This document shows positions 17,106-26,023 of a stretch of DNA of 64,000 nucleotides, piece after piece. The stretch's first letter is position 1. The number at the start of each line of letters is the position of its first letter. Both the position numbers and the translations under genes were made by a program. The stretch lies in contig NZ_JABUAE010000021.1 in assembly GCF_013314535.1 (NCBI RefSeq), positions 1-64,000 of the forward strand, given 5' to 3'. The notes beneath the pieces were generated by a model that saw only the letters and a program-made list of their open reading frames with translations, had not been told where the DNA came from and searched no databases. Source of the stretch: Bacillus sp. Xin1. GTDB lineage: Bacteria > Bacillota > Bacilli > Bacillales > Bacillaceae_G.

Positions 17106-18542
17106 TTATCGCCCGATACTATTTAGTGTCTCTACAAATCTTTTAATCCCTACATGAATAAGATCTGTGTTCGCTCTTCCAAAAGTAAAACGTACATATT
17201 CTTTTCTCGAACCTAAAACGCTTCCTGGAACAAAAGCTACACCATTTTGTATCCCTTTTTCTAATAAATGATAGTCATCACTTGAGCCCTGCACTTGACA
17301 CCACAAATGGATACCGCCTTCTGGAACATGAAAGGTAACCTGATTACCTAAAGTTCCCCTAAGGCTTGTGATTAATTGATCCCTTCTCTGTTTCAGTTGT
17401 TTACGAAGCATAGAAATATGCGTATGAAAATTTTCTAATTCTAAAAATTGATTTGCTATCCATTGTGGAAAAACACTATGCCCAAAATCTACTTGCTGCT
17501 TTGCATCTGCTAAACGCTCAATAACCCGAGGTGGACCAATCACCCACCCAATTCGTAGTCCAGATGCTACGATTTTCGATAATGAACTAATATATAAAAC
17601 ATTTCCATTCATATCCATAGATTTTAAGGTTGGATTTACCTCACCATTGAACGAAGTTAAGCTATAAGGATCATCTTCCACAATCGGTATACCAAATTCA
17701 GATGACAATTCCAAAACCTTTTTGCGACGAGACATTGAAAGGACCGTTCCTGTTGGATTCTGATAATCTGGATTTAGAAATACCATTCGAATTCGATGTT
17801 TTCTATGTAAATCTATCAAATCATCTGGATTCATTCCATGTTGATCCACAGGTAAATGGAATATTTTTAACCCAGCGGATTTAAACATCGGAAGTGAAAA
17901 ACAATACGATGGATCTTCAATCGCAATCGCATCTCCCGGTTTAAGCAAGCATTGAACGATAAGATTAATTGCTTGTTGAGCTCCTGATGTAATTAGAATA
18001 GAACGTGGATCAACATCGATATTTTTATATTTATCCACATGTGAAGAAATCGTTTCCCGTAACTTTTCATTTCCTTGTGGATGATCATATCCTAGATTCT
18101 CCATAAATATTTGTTCTGAGAGAATCCTGCGAAACTGGTCAGCAGGAAACAAATCCCGTGACAACTCACCACTTGCCAAATTAATCAAATCATCCTTTTG
18201 TGTTTCCGTTCGAATATGTTGAACTAGCGGCAGATTTGGAAGAAATGAACCATCTTCTACATATCTCCCCCAGTTTGGCGTACGTTTACGTGATACCCCC
18301 CATATATCTGTATTAACACGCGTTCCGCTTCCTTTTGTTCTCTCTACTACCCCGAGTGATTTCAGTTCCTCATATGCTGCTACTACCGTACTACGGTTCA
18401 CTTGCAGCTCTTTTGCTGAATTACGTTCCGAAGGTAACATACTATCTGAAGAAAATTCTCCTGAAGAAATCCCCCGTTCTATATATTCAGCAATTTGTTT
18501 ATAGACTGGCATTTTATCTGCACGATTTGGTCTCCATTCCAT
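17106..18542 (-). CDS. MocR-type (GntR/aminotransferase) transcriptional regulator
   Basis: 478 residues: an N-terminal GntR winged helix (YKQIAEYIERGI ... RSTVVAAYEELKSLGVVERTKGSGTRV, 1-75), a linker, and a full fold-type I aminotransferase domain (about 120-475) with the PLP lysine in SSLSK and HPQGNEKLRETI, VEDDPYSL motifs. Such proteins usually sense PLP or an amino compound bound to it (GabR, PdxR, YdfD types). No PLP-synthesis or GABA gene is adjacent, so the target is unknown. Start ATG after AGGAGGGGA. Confidence 0.92.
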   Translation of the reverse strand: MEWRPNRADKMPVYKQIAEYIERGISSGEFSSDSMLPSERNSAKELQVNRSTVVAAYEELKSLGVVERTKGSGTRVNTDIWGVSRKRTPNWGRYVEDGSFLPNLPLVQHIRTETQKDDLINLASGELSRDLFPADQFRRILSEQIFMENLGYDHPQGNEKLRETISSHVDKYKNIDVDPRSILITSGAQQAINLIVQCLLKPGDAIAIEDPSYCFSLPMFKSAGLKIFHLPVDQHGMNPDDLIDLHRKHRIRMVFLNPDYQNPTGTVLSMSRRKKVLELSSEFGIPIVEDDPYSLTSFNGEVNPTLKSMDMNGNVLYISSLSKIVASGLRIGWVIGPPRVIERLADAKQQVDFGHSVFPQWIANQFLELENFHTHISMLRKQLKQRRDQLITSLRGTLGNQVTFHVPEGGIHLWCQVQGSSDDYHLLEKGIQNGVAFVPGSVLGSRKEYVRFTFGRANTDLIHVGIKRFVETLNSIGR

Positions 18543-18806
18543 CTAATCCCCTCCTCTCTTATTAGCAGACTTTTTATTAATTAAAATAAAATTAAGGTGT
18601 TAACCTCTGTTTGTTATATACTAAGTATTTCCCTGTTTGCATTTAACCTACCCTATTCATCCCGAACTATGAAGATATTCCCTCATTCTACAATGTAAAT
18701 AGTAGTAACTAAACATATACACGAATTGAATTTTCACCTCTATTGTACATTCACATATTGAGGACTGGAGCTTCTTTACGTTAAAAAGTGCTACCTCTCT
18801 ATCCTT

Positions 18807-18964
18807 ATAAAGTGAAACTTTAATCAGTGGGGGGTTTCTTCATCTCGCACTCATTATTAGCTCTCACCAATCGGGCTTTTACGGAAAGCCCGACTCCCAC
18901 CTAACTTCTTTGCTTTTGCTGAACTTTGAGGTAGGCGTCTTACTGCCTCTTAATGCAAGGTAAA
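18807..18964 (+). repeat. bcr1-like repeat, nearly full length, diverged
   Basis: 158 bp with the complete order of blocks: ATAAAGTGAAACTTTAATCA, the ACCAATCGGGCTTTTACGG hairpin, CTGAACTTTGAGGTAGG and TACTGCC, ending AAGGTAAA instead of GCGGGATAAA. Rest of 18543-19030 shows no gene. Confidence 0.8.
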
Positions 18965-19030
18965 AGAATAGTATTAAAAAAATAAACATTCCATTTCATT
19001 TAGGCTACCTATTTATCAAAAGTAGAAAGA

Positions 19031-19220
19031 CTACAAGACAGCAATCGCATACCACGTAACTCCTATAAGCAGACTTAAGAGAAGGACGATATAAATACAA
19101 ATTCTTCATATTCTGCTTCGTAGACTGACCGTAATTCTCCTCCGCGTTTCTTGTAACGAACACCGTTCCCGAAAGTGATCCAATTACAATAATAATAACT
19201 AATAAAATTGCAAATTTCAT
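19031..19220 (-). pseudogene. Small membrane protein gene with a frameshift
   Basis: Begins with a membrane segment (FAILLVIIIVIGSLSGTVFV) and a polar part ending QNMKNLY. Reading on in the same frame gives a polar tail to a stop at 19005. Shifting by one base at TATTTATAT (about 19090) restores a second clean membrane helix, IVLLLSLLIGVTWYAIAVL, ending at a stop at 19031. One extra T is enough to explain it; the restored protein would be about 62 residues with two helices. Whether this is mutation or sequencing error cannot be told here. Confidence 0.6.
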
Positions 19221-19329
19221 TGGCTTTCTCCTTTCTAAAACCAGTCTATTTGAACAGAAAACCGAATCGTTTAACTTAAAAAACTCTATATTTTTTGGAT
19301 GAGAACATAATCAAGATACTTAAAGCATA

Positions 19330-19464
19330 CTACTCTTCTCTTTTATAATAAGGGATATCCATTTCAAAAGGACCATCCACTTTCACGTCTTTTTGCTCAT
19401 CCACTTTACAGGCGAAAAATAGTGTTTCTAAGTAATTGCTACCACTAAAAAATAAAAAGAACAA
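19330..19464 (-). pseudogene. Possible gene remnant or short ORF (44 codons)
   Basis: An open frame with protein-like composition: hydrophobic FFLFF, then LETLFFACKVDEQKDVKVDG and a plausible C-terminus MDIPYYKREE before TAG. The only start candidate is TTG at 19464 with no ribosome site, directly after the permease terminator. Probably the 3' remnant of a lost gene; not recognised. Confidence 0.35.
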
Positions 19465-19467
19465 TAC

Positions 19468-19511
19468 AAAAAAGCAAACAACCTAATGAGTCTTTCTCAC
19501 CGGTTGTTTGC
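19468..19511 (-). terminator. Terminator of the amino-acid permease gene
   Basis: GCAAACAACC pairs with GGTTGTTTGC, T-run on the minus strand, about 75 bases after the permease stop codon. Confidence 0.85.
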
Positions 19512-19584
19512 TTTATATTAGCTCTCCAATATACTTGTAAATTTTTTATACCTACATCAAAAATTTTTAATAGTATTACGTGAA

Positions 19585-20976
19585 TTAACGGTTAACCACT
19601 TCATTCTCTGTTTGAACATCTACTGGAACACGTTTTCCTATTCCAAAAGCATAAAAACTAATGACAACGATCGCTAGGAAAACAATACCTACAATAAGTG
19701 AAATTCGTGTATCTTCATTGAACCACATACCGATTAATACCATAACTAAAAAGGCAATCGTTACATAATTTGTAACAGGCGCAAAAGGCATTTTGAACGG
19801 ATGATTTTCCATTTCAGCTCCTTTTGCTTTTCTGAATCGAATTTGACTAATCAGAATGACAAACCACGGAACCATACCAGGAAGTACACTTGCGCTGTAT
19901 ACATACACGAATAAGTTTTTTGGTGCAATATAACTTAAAATAACACCAACTGCTAAACCAATCAACACACCAACCGTACCAAATAAAGGCACACCATTAC
20001 GGGAAATTTTTGTGAAGTATTTTGGTGCTTGTCCATTCACCCCTAATGTATAAAGCATGCGACCTGCACTGTAAATACCACTGTTACATCCAGACATTGC
20101 AGCTGTGATTACAACAAAGTTAATCAGTCCAGCTGCTGCTGTAATCCCAATTTTCGCAAAAGTTGCTACAAACGGGCTGCCAATTGAGTTGAGTTGATCC
20201 CAAGGATAAACAGTTACAATAACAAAAATTGCACCGATATAGAAAATTAAAATACGCCAAATTGTACTTTGAATTGCTTTCGTTAACGTTTTTTTCGGAT
20301 CTTTTGCTTCACCAGCTGTAATTCCAATTAATTCAACGCCTTGGTAAGCCCCAACAACTAGTGATAGCGCAAAGAAGAACCCTGACCAACCACCCGTAAA
20401 GAAGCCGCCGTTTTCCCAAAGGTTCGATAATCCAATCGCATTCCCTCCGTTACCAAGTCCAAAGAAGATAAGTCCAAATCCTGCAATAATCATTAACACA
20501 ATGGTAACAATTTTAATCATCGCAAACCAAAATTCAAATTCACCAAATGATTTAACAGAAATTAAATTTGCCGCACCAAGAATCACCATTGTGATGATAC
20601 CTGGCACCCAAGCAGGCAGATCCGGGAACCAGTACTGCATGTATGCCCCAACTGCTATAATTTCTGACATCCCAACAATCACCCACTGGAACCAGTTACT
20701 CCATGCTGTCATATATCCTGCTAATGGGTGTATATACTTATGGCCAAATGTCGCAAATGAACCTGTACCAGGCTCTACATACAACATTTCTCCCATCGCA
20801 CGCATAATGAAAAATATAAAAATCCCGGCAATTGCATAAGCTAACATTACCGATGGGCCTGTCCACCGAATCGTGCTGGCTGATCCCATAAATAAACCAA
20901 CACCAATTGTACCACCCAAGGCAATCATTTGAATATGACGCGCTTCCAATCCTCTTTTTAGTTCTTTATTTGCCAC
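19585..20976 (-). CDS. Amino-acid permease (APC superfamily, AAT type)
   Basis: 463 residues and 12 hydrophobic segments; proton-coupled amino-acid uptake across the cytoplasmic membrane. Family blocks: [20 protein letters not shown] with the substrate-binding glycines, [27 protein letters not shown], and [19 protein letters not shown]. Close in pattern to B. subtilis YbxG/AapA, so serine, threonine, alanine or aromatic residues are possible substrates. Stands alone. I saw no T-box or other riboswitch on its own leader side. Confidence 0.9.
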   Translation of the reverse strand: MANKELKRGLEARHIQMIALGGTIGVGLFMGSASTIRWTGPSVMLAYAIAGIFIFFIMRAMGEMLYVEPGTGSFATFGHKYIHPLAGYMTAWSNWFQWVIVGMSEIIAVGAYMQYWFPDLPAWVPGIITMVILGAANLISVKSFGEFEFWFAMIKIVTIVLMIIAGFGLIFFGLGNGGNAIGLSNLWENGGFFTGGWSGFFFALSLVVGAYQGVELIGITAGEAKDPKKTLTKAIQSTIWRILIFYIGAIFVIVTVYPWDQLNSIGSPFVATFAKIGITAAAGLINFVVITAAMSGCNSGIYSAGRMLYTLGVNGQAPKYFTKISRNGVPLFGTVGVLIGLAVGVILSYIAPKNLFVYVYSASVLPGMVPWFVILISQIRFRKAKGAEMENHPFKMPFAPVTNYVTIAFLVMVLIGMWFNEDTRISLIVGIVFLAIVVISFYAFGIGKRVPVDVQTENEVVNR

Positions 20977-21530
20977 TTTACTTCCTCCTCATCCACGATT
21001 CATAAGCAACATACAATATTACAATTTTTATTAGGTAACAAAGTGATAAAGCAAGCGTCATTTTCTCTCTTTTAAAGCTGCTCTAAACTCATTCCTAACA
21101 ATTAGAACAAATTCCCCTATCTTCCTTTCTTCATAAAATTACTTATTTTATAATAATTGATTTGTCTGAAAAATACAATTACTTTTCTTGGAAATTAATA
21201 TGGGTTAATCGATTAGGGAATACTAAATATATTAGTAACAAACAGCGATATTTTCATTATTCAAATTACCAATAAATATTTTTTGAATATATAAAAATTT
21301 TTAGGAATAGTTACTCACCATTGATCCTAAGACTAAATATCAAAACCTCTTTTTTTCTTATCGTGTACTCCAAAAAAATATGGAAATACCGAATGAAACA
21401 ATTTTCCTTAACTCTAAAAATCATTGGAATAGTCTACCAAATTTAATAATACTAGTATTTTTATACATAGGAATCTCGCCTTTCAATCAAATCCTAAGAA
21501 TGCGAAATGATGAGTTGATCAAAAAATGTA
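20977..21530. other. Intergenic, no gene seen
   Basis: AT-rich spacer between the divergent permease and the brnQ leader. No coding-like frame, no T-box core and no repeat recognised on either strand. Confidence 0.6.
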
Positions 21531-21560
21531 TTGACAGAATAGCTTATATTTTTTTATAAT
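21531..21560 (+). promoter_or_regulatory. Sigma-A promoter of the T-box/brnQ transcript
   Basis: TTGACA (21531-21536), 18-base spacer, TATAAT (21555-21560). It precedes the first of three tandem T-boxes; no comparable promoter is seen between them. Confidence 0.8.
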
Positions 21561-21607
21561 CCGTTATAACAACTTAAGCACATGTAATTTGTCATGATTT
21601 TATCTGC

Positions 21608-21894
21608 GATGAAGAGGAGAGTAGATGATTAGGAGCGTATCAGAGAGCTGCCCCAAGGCTGAAAGGGTGGTAACGATCGAATCATTGAAGGTAGCCTTGG
21701 AGCTTTACTTGTGAAATAGCTATTTCATGTCTAGATTAGTAAGTAACGGTTGGTCCCGTTAGCAGACCTAAGTTTAATTTTATTCGTTAAACTTATAAAG
21801 CCTGTTTTTCGTGAGGGAAATAGGGGAAATTGGGTGGTACCGTGATACTTTCGCCCCAATATTTGATTTTCAGAATCAAATATTGGGGCTTTTT
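21608..21894 (+). promoter_or_regulatory. T-box riboswitch 1 (candidate valine specifier)
   Basis: Complete T-box: stem I with AGTAG on the 5' side, distal GAGAGCTG and GGGTGGTAAC parts, specifier loop TGAAG-GTA-G with GTA (Val) at 21691-21693, T-box core GGGTGGTACCG at 21832-21842, and terminator GCCCCAATATTTGATT with its complement and a T-run (21853-21894). TGGT in the bulge would pair with ACCA of a tRNA whose discriminator base is A, as in tRNA-Val. Confidence 0.9.
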
Positions 21895-21911
21895 ATATGA
21901 ATTGAATACAT

Positions 21912-22206
21912 AACAGCGTTGAAAAGAAGGAGTAAAAGAGAATTCTCATACACAGAGAGTCGTTCCACTGGCTGAGAGAACGATTATGAGACCCCTTTGA
22001 AGGTAGTCTTGGAGCTTTGCTTTTGAAAGGTGGAAAAATTGTATCCAGTAGAAAGCAACGATATGGTTCTCGTTACTGAACTAAAGTCATATTGACTTAC
22101 TAAGTCTATTTACCGTAAGGAAATAGAAAAGTTGGGTGGTACCGTGATAACCTCGCCCCAACATTTGATTGATTTTTCAAGAATCAATCAAATGTTGGGG
22201 CTTTTT
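21912..22206 (+). promoter_or_regulatory. T-box riboswitch 2 (candidate valine specifier)
   Basis: Second full unit: GGAGTAAAAGAG, ACAGAGAGTCG, specifier region TTTGAAG-GTA-G with GTA at 22003-22005, core GGGTGGTACCG at 22134-22144, own terminator 22155-22206. The helix above the specifier loop (AAAGAG/CCCTTT) has one mismatch. Confidence 0.9.
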
Positions 22207-22223
22207 ATATAAATTGAATACAT

Positions 22224-22519
22224 AATGGCGTTGAAAAGAAGGAGTAAAAGAGAATTCTCATACACAGAGAGTCGTTCCACTGGCTGAGAGAACGATTATG
22301 AAACCTCTTTGAAGGTAGTCTTAGAGCTTTGCTTTTGAAAGATGGAAAAATTGTATCTAGTAGAAAGCAACGATATAGTTCTCGTTATCGAACTAAAGTC
22401 ATATTGACTTACTAAGTCTATTTACCGTGAGGAAATAGAAAAGTTGGGTGGTACCGCGATTATCTCGCCTCAGCAATCAAGCATATTATGCATATTTGAT
22501 TGTGGAGGTGAGTTTTTTT
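22224..22519 (+). promoter_or_regulatory. T-box riboswitch 3 (candidate valine specifier)
   Basis: Third unit, very similar to unit 2 at a spacing of about 312 bases. GTA at 22315-22317, perfect AAAGAG/CTCTTT helix above it, core GGGTGGTACCGCG at 22446-22458, and a different terminator (CTCGCCTC ... GGAGGTGAG plus T-run) at 22464-22519. It is the last decision point before brnQ. Confidence 0.9.
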
Positions 22520-22598
22520 ATTTTCTACGTAAAAATTAAATTAAAAGACATTAAAAAAGTCATAGAAATTAAAAAGATGAAAGCAGGAGGAATGAAAA

Positions 22599-23963
22599 AT
22601 GAAAAATTTTCCAACGAAAGATAACTTATATATCGGTCTTATGTTATTCGCTCTATTTTTTGGAGCAGGCAACCTGATTTTCCCCCCTTCCTTAGGGCAT
22701 GCCGCTGGAGCAAATATTTGGGAAGGAATGATGGGTTTCCTTATTACTTCAGTTGGTCTACCAATATTAGGTGTAACTGCTATCGCTAAGTTCGGAAGTT
22801 TACAAGCATTAACCAATCATGTACATCCAAAATTTTCAATAACCTTCACACTCATAACATACTTATGTCTTGGTCCATTTTTAGTTATTCCACGTGCAGG
22901 AAGTGTAGCTTTTGAAATGGGGGCTGTTCCGTTTCTTCCGAATGAGTTAAAGACCCAAGGTTTATCACTTTTTATTTATACCATTCTTTATTTTTCTTTA
23001 AATTTTTGGTTATGTCTAAATCCTTCTAAATTATTTGATCGAATTGGTAAAGTTTTAACTCCCATTATACTAGGAATTATTGCGATTATATTTATTCAAA
23101 GTATATTACATCCAATTGGAGAATACGGAATACCATCTCAAAAGTATGAACATACCGCTATATTTAAAGGCGTTATAGATGGTTACTTAACAATGGACGC
23201 TTTATCTGCTCTTCTTTTTGGAAGTGTTGTTATTACAGCAATTAAAAAAAGAGGTATCCATGATTCAAAAAAGATAACGCATATCACTATTAAGACGGGG
23301 ATAATTGCAGGCGCTTTTTTAGCAATTATTTATCTGATGCTAGCGCATTTAGGAGCTACTAGCCAGTCTTTGATTCCTTCAACTGAAAATGGTGGACTTA
23401 TTTTAACAGTTGTGACTACTCATTTATTTGGGAATTCAGGTAGTATCCTATTAGGATTAGTATTTACTCTTGCTTGCTTAACGACATCCATTGGCCTTAT
23501 CACTTCTTGTGGTCAATATTTTTCTAGAATTATTCCATATTTTAGTTATAAAACATGGATTGGAATTCTTTGTTTCATTAGTATGTCTCTTGCTAACCTA
23601 GGTTTAACTCAAATTATATTATTTTCTGTTCCAATATTAACTATGATTTATCCTTTAACCATCGTTTTAATTATTTTATCTTTTTTTCATAAATCTTTTA
23701 AAGGATACTCATCTGTTTACGTAGGTAGTTTAGCAGGAACAGCTTTCATTAGTATCGTTGATGGCTTAAAGCAAAGTAACATTGAAATACATGTTATCGA
23801 AAGCCTTTATCATTTTATTCCATTATATACGGTGGGAATGGGTTGGATTTTACCTGCAATATTTGGAGCTTTTGTAGGCTATTTATGGGGAATATTAAGA
23901 AATGATTATTTTTCCCATAATGAATCAGAGGTACAAAATGATAAAATGTTATCTACTAAGTAA
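22599..23963 (+). CDS. brnQ: Branched-chain amino-acid:cation symporter BrnQ
   Basis: LIVCS-family carrier of 454 residues with about 12 membrane segments, importing Leu/Ile/Val with Na+ or H+. The N-terminal block LFALFFGAGNLIFPPSLG and the mid-protein MDALSALLFGSVVITAI are diagnostic. CAGGAGG lies 10 bases before the ATG. It is the only gene behind three tandem T-boxes, so expression should rise only when the cognate tRNA (valine by my reading) is uncharged. Followed by its own terminator. Confidence 0.93.
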   Translation: MKNFPTKDNLYIGLMLFALFFGAGNLIFPPSLGHAAGANIWEGMMGFLITSVGLPILGVTAIAKFGSLQALTNHVHPKFSITFTLITYLCLGPFLVIPRAGSVAFEMGAVPFLPNELKTQGLSLFIYTILYFSLNFWLCLNPSKLFDRIGKVLTPIILGIIAIIFIQSILHPIGEYGIPSQKYEHTAIFKGVIDGYLTMDALSALLFGSVVITAIKKRGIHDSKKITHITIKTGIIAGAFLAIIYLMLAHLGATSQSLIPSTENGGLILTVVTTHLFGNSGSILLGLVFTLACLTTSIGLITSCGQYFSRIIPYFSYKTWIGILCFISMSLANLGLTQIILFSVPILTMIYPLTIVLIILSFFHKSFKGYSSVYVGSLAGTAFISIVDGLKQSNIEIHVIESLYHFIPLYTVGMGWILPAIFGAFVGYLWGILRNDYFSHNESEVQNDKMLSTK

Positions 23964-23965
23964 AA

Positions 23966-23995
23966 GAAAGGATGCCTTTATAGGGTATCCTCTTT
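23966..23995 (+). terminator. Terminator of brnQ
   Basis: AAAGGATGCC pairs with GGGTATCCTCTTT, three bases after the stop codon. Confidence 0.7.
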
Positions 23996-24084
23996 ATGTG
24001 TATAAACAGTTACTTACTTGCACACTTTTTTACTATTACTGAACCTTGATTTGGCTGCTTCATTATTTACAGCTAGTTCTTACA

Positions 24085-24192
24085 ATAAAATGAAACTTTA
24101 ATCAGTGGGGTTTTCTTCATCCCCCATCTATCTTCTCCGTTTCTCTCTGAATCTTGAAGTAGGAGTCTTACTGCCCGTTAATGCGGGATAAA
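24085..24192 (+). repeat. bcr1-like repeat, internally deleted (108 bp)
   Basis: Both ends intact with ATAAA at each border (24085-24089 and 24188-24192); the block between the CATCCCCCA of the left half and ATCTATCTTC of the right half is missing about 50 bases. The remainder of 23996-24381 shows no gene. Confidence 0.8.
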
Positions 24193-24381
24193 TAGATTAT
24201 TAGAGAAAAAATACAAATAATATCGCAATCAATGAAAGAATAATCCATTGTATTCACTCTCTAATAACGTATGAGAAAAAGCGTTTATCCCTCTAACAAA
24301 GATAAGCTATTTCCCAACTTCGAAAACTTGTTATACACTAGAAAAATAGCAAGCAAACTATTCAATAGCAGGTGAAAGAAT

Positions 24382-25728
24382 ATGTATGATGTTACAATCA
24401 TTGGTGCTGGAGTAAGTGCTGTTTTTATGGCTTATGTACTAGCTAAAAGCGACAAAAAAATTTTAATTCTTGATAAAGGCAAACCATTAGAACATAGAAA
24501 TTGTCCTTTAGATACGGGCAATTCATGTACTTGTAATACATGTGATAAATATTTTGGCTTTGGTGGTTTAGGGAAATCTGAAGGGAAATTTAATTACACA
24601 AATGGGTTCGGAGGAGAACTGGAACAAAAAGTAGGTAAAAAAACTTTTCTAAAACTAATGGATGAAGTAGACGAGATTCTATGTCGGTTTGGCGGAAACA
24701 TAACTCCAAAATATTCAACAGAGAATCAAAGCCTTACCCAAAAAGCTGAAGCGTGCGATTTACAGATGTTATCAACACAAGTAAGACATCTAGGTACTAC
24801 ACTTTCAACAAACATTTTTCAGCAACTCTATGAATTTTTACGTACCAAGATAGATATCCAATTTCATATAGATGTACAATATATTGTTAAGCAGGAGCAA
24901 CATTTTAAAATAACTACAAATCAAGGGGTTATTCACTCTAGACAGGTGGTATTTGCAACTGGGCGTTCTGGGGCAGACTGGTTAAAAGAAAAATGCTCTT
25001 CTCTTGGAATTGTACAGGAGCAAGCTCGTGTAGATTTAGGTATCAGAGTAGAGATGAAAGAATATCAGCTACGCTCGATATTAAAAGACACATTTGAAAC
25101 AAAACTTTCTTATCAACATAAAAATTTCACAGCAACTACTTACTGTATGAATCCAAAAGGACGTATTATTCGTAAGTATGAAGAAGGTTTAGTTATGCCC
25201 GACGGTCAAAACTTTCGAGAGCAAGATAATGGCACTTCTAATTTAAATTTCACTTTATTTATTCCACGCTATTTCCATACTCTCAAAGAGGCCAATTTAT
25301 ACGCAAAAAAAATTATTAGAGGAATTAATCAGGGACGAGATCGAATTGTTGTGCAGCGCTTAGAGGATTTATTAAAAAAACAACCTACAGTAGAAAGAAT
25401 GATGAAATATAATCGTATACAACCTACACTACAGGGAGATTATGGAGATCTTAATAAAGAAATTCCTCCATTATATATTGAAGCCCTCAAAGAATTTTTG
25501 TTACGTTTAGAACAATTTATCGAAGAACCTATTGACAAGGATACACTACTATATGGGATTGATGGGAAGTTTTATGCTCCTACGATTAAAATCATCGAAA
25601 GATTTGAGACAACTATTAAAGGATTATATTTGATTGGAGATTGTTCGGGCATTACTCATTCATTATCTCAAGCAGCAGCAAGTGGTCTGTATGTTGGAGA
25701 GTATTTATCACATCATTCAACACCTTAA
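24382..25728 (+). CDS. FAD-dependent dehydrogenase, COG2509 type
   Basis: 448 residues. Residues 4-35 are a Rossmann FAD site (VTIIGAGVSAVFMAYVL ... ILDKG). Next comes a cysteine-rich insert, NCPLDTGNSCTCNTCDKYFG, then FGGLGKSEGKFNYT, the pattern of COG2509 proteins. VVFATGRSG and the C-terminal LYLIGDCSGITHSLSQAA close the FAD fold. The reaction of this group is not known; the four cysteines could bind a metal or an Fe-S cluster. AGGTGAAAG precedes the ATG. Stands alone between two bcr1-like copies. Confidence 0.85.
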   Translation: MYDVTIIGAGVSAVFMAYVLAKSDKKILILDKGKPLEHRNCPLDTGNSCTCNTCDKYFGFGGLGKSEGKFNYTNGFGGELEQKVGKKTFLKLMDEVDEILCRFGGNITPKYSTENQSLTQKAEACDLQMLSTQVRHLGTTLSTNIFQQLYEFLRTKIDIQFHIDVQYIVKQEQHFKITTNQGVIHSRQVVFATGRSGADWLKEKCSSLGIVQEQARVDLGIRVEMKEYQLRSILKDTFETKLSYQHKNFTATTYCMNPKGRIIRKYEEGLVMPDGQNFREQDNGTSNLNFTLFIPRYFHTLKEANLYAKKIIRGINQGRDRIVVQRLEDLLKKQPTVERMMKYNRIQPTLQGDYGDLNKEIPPLYIEALKEFLLRLEQFIEEPIDKDTLLYGIDGKFYAPTIKIIERFETTIKGLYLIGDCSGITHSLSQAAASGLYVGEYLSHHSTP

Positions 25729-25777
25729 TTATATACACTATTTAATCCTACACTTACGATAAATAACAACTCATTAT

Positions 25778-25873
25778 ATAAAGTGAAATTTCCATCAATG
25801 CGGGTGCTTCATTCCCTACTGGAGGTTATCTTTTACCAATCGGGGTCCTACTGCCCTAAATTTGCGGGATACA
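25778..25873 (+). repeat. bcr1-like repeat, decayed
   Basis: Left end ATAAAGTGAAATTTCCATCA, internal TTTTACCAATCGGGG and right end CTACTGCCC ... TTTGCGGGATACA remain; stems are degraded. Confidence 0.65.
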
Positions 25874-25900
25874 ATACAGCTTTTAAATTTACTTACAAAT

Positions 25901-25938
25901 AAAAAACAACCAACTACTTCATGAGATAGTTGGTTGTT
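25901..25938 (-). terminator. Terminator of the YerA-like gene
   Basis: AACAACCAACTA pairs with TAGTTGGTTGTT and is followed by a T-run on the minus strand. Confidence 0.8.
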
Positions 25939-25967
25939 CTTCCCATTATAATAATTTGAATTGCTTG

Positions 25968-26018
25968 TTTCATTAGGATACTATTTTCAATTGATTTGAA
26001 AATAGTATCCTAATGAAA
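25968..26018. repeat. Perfect 23-base inverted repeat downstream of the YerA-like gene
   Basis: Arms 25968-25990 and 25996-26018 are exactly complementary around TTGAT. It lies between the stop codon (26024) and the true terminator and has no T-run, so it is more likely a 3'-end stabilising hairpin than a terminator. Confidence 0.8.
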
Positions 26019-26023
26019 TATGA

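Noticed and set aside
20977-21530. Possible T-box or other riboswitch for the divergent amino-acid permease
   Set aside because: No GGGTGGNACC core, no stem I elements and no terminator hairpin found on the minus strand.
21671-21690. Isoleucine ATC as specifier of T-box 1
   Set aside because: The ATC at this place is in the helix above the specifier loop; the loop position shared by all three units reads GTA.
21608-22519. CRISPR array or tandem satellite because of repeated blocks
   Set aside because: The blocks are complete T-box leaders about 312 bases apart, with terminators; not short repeats with spacers.
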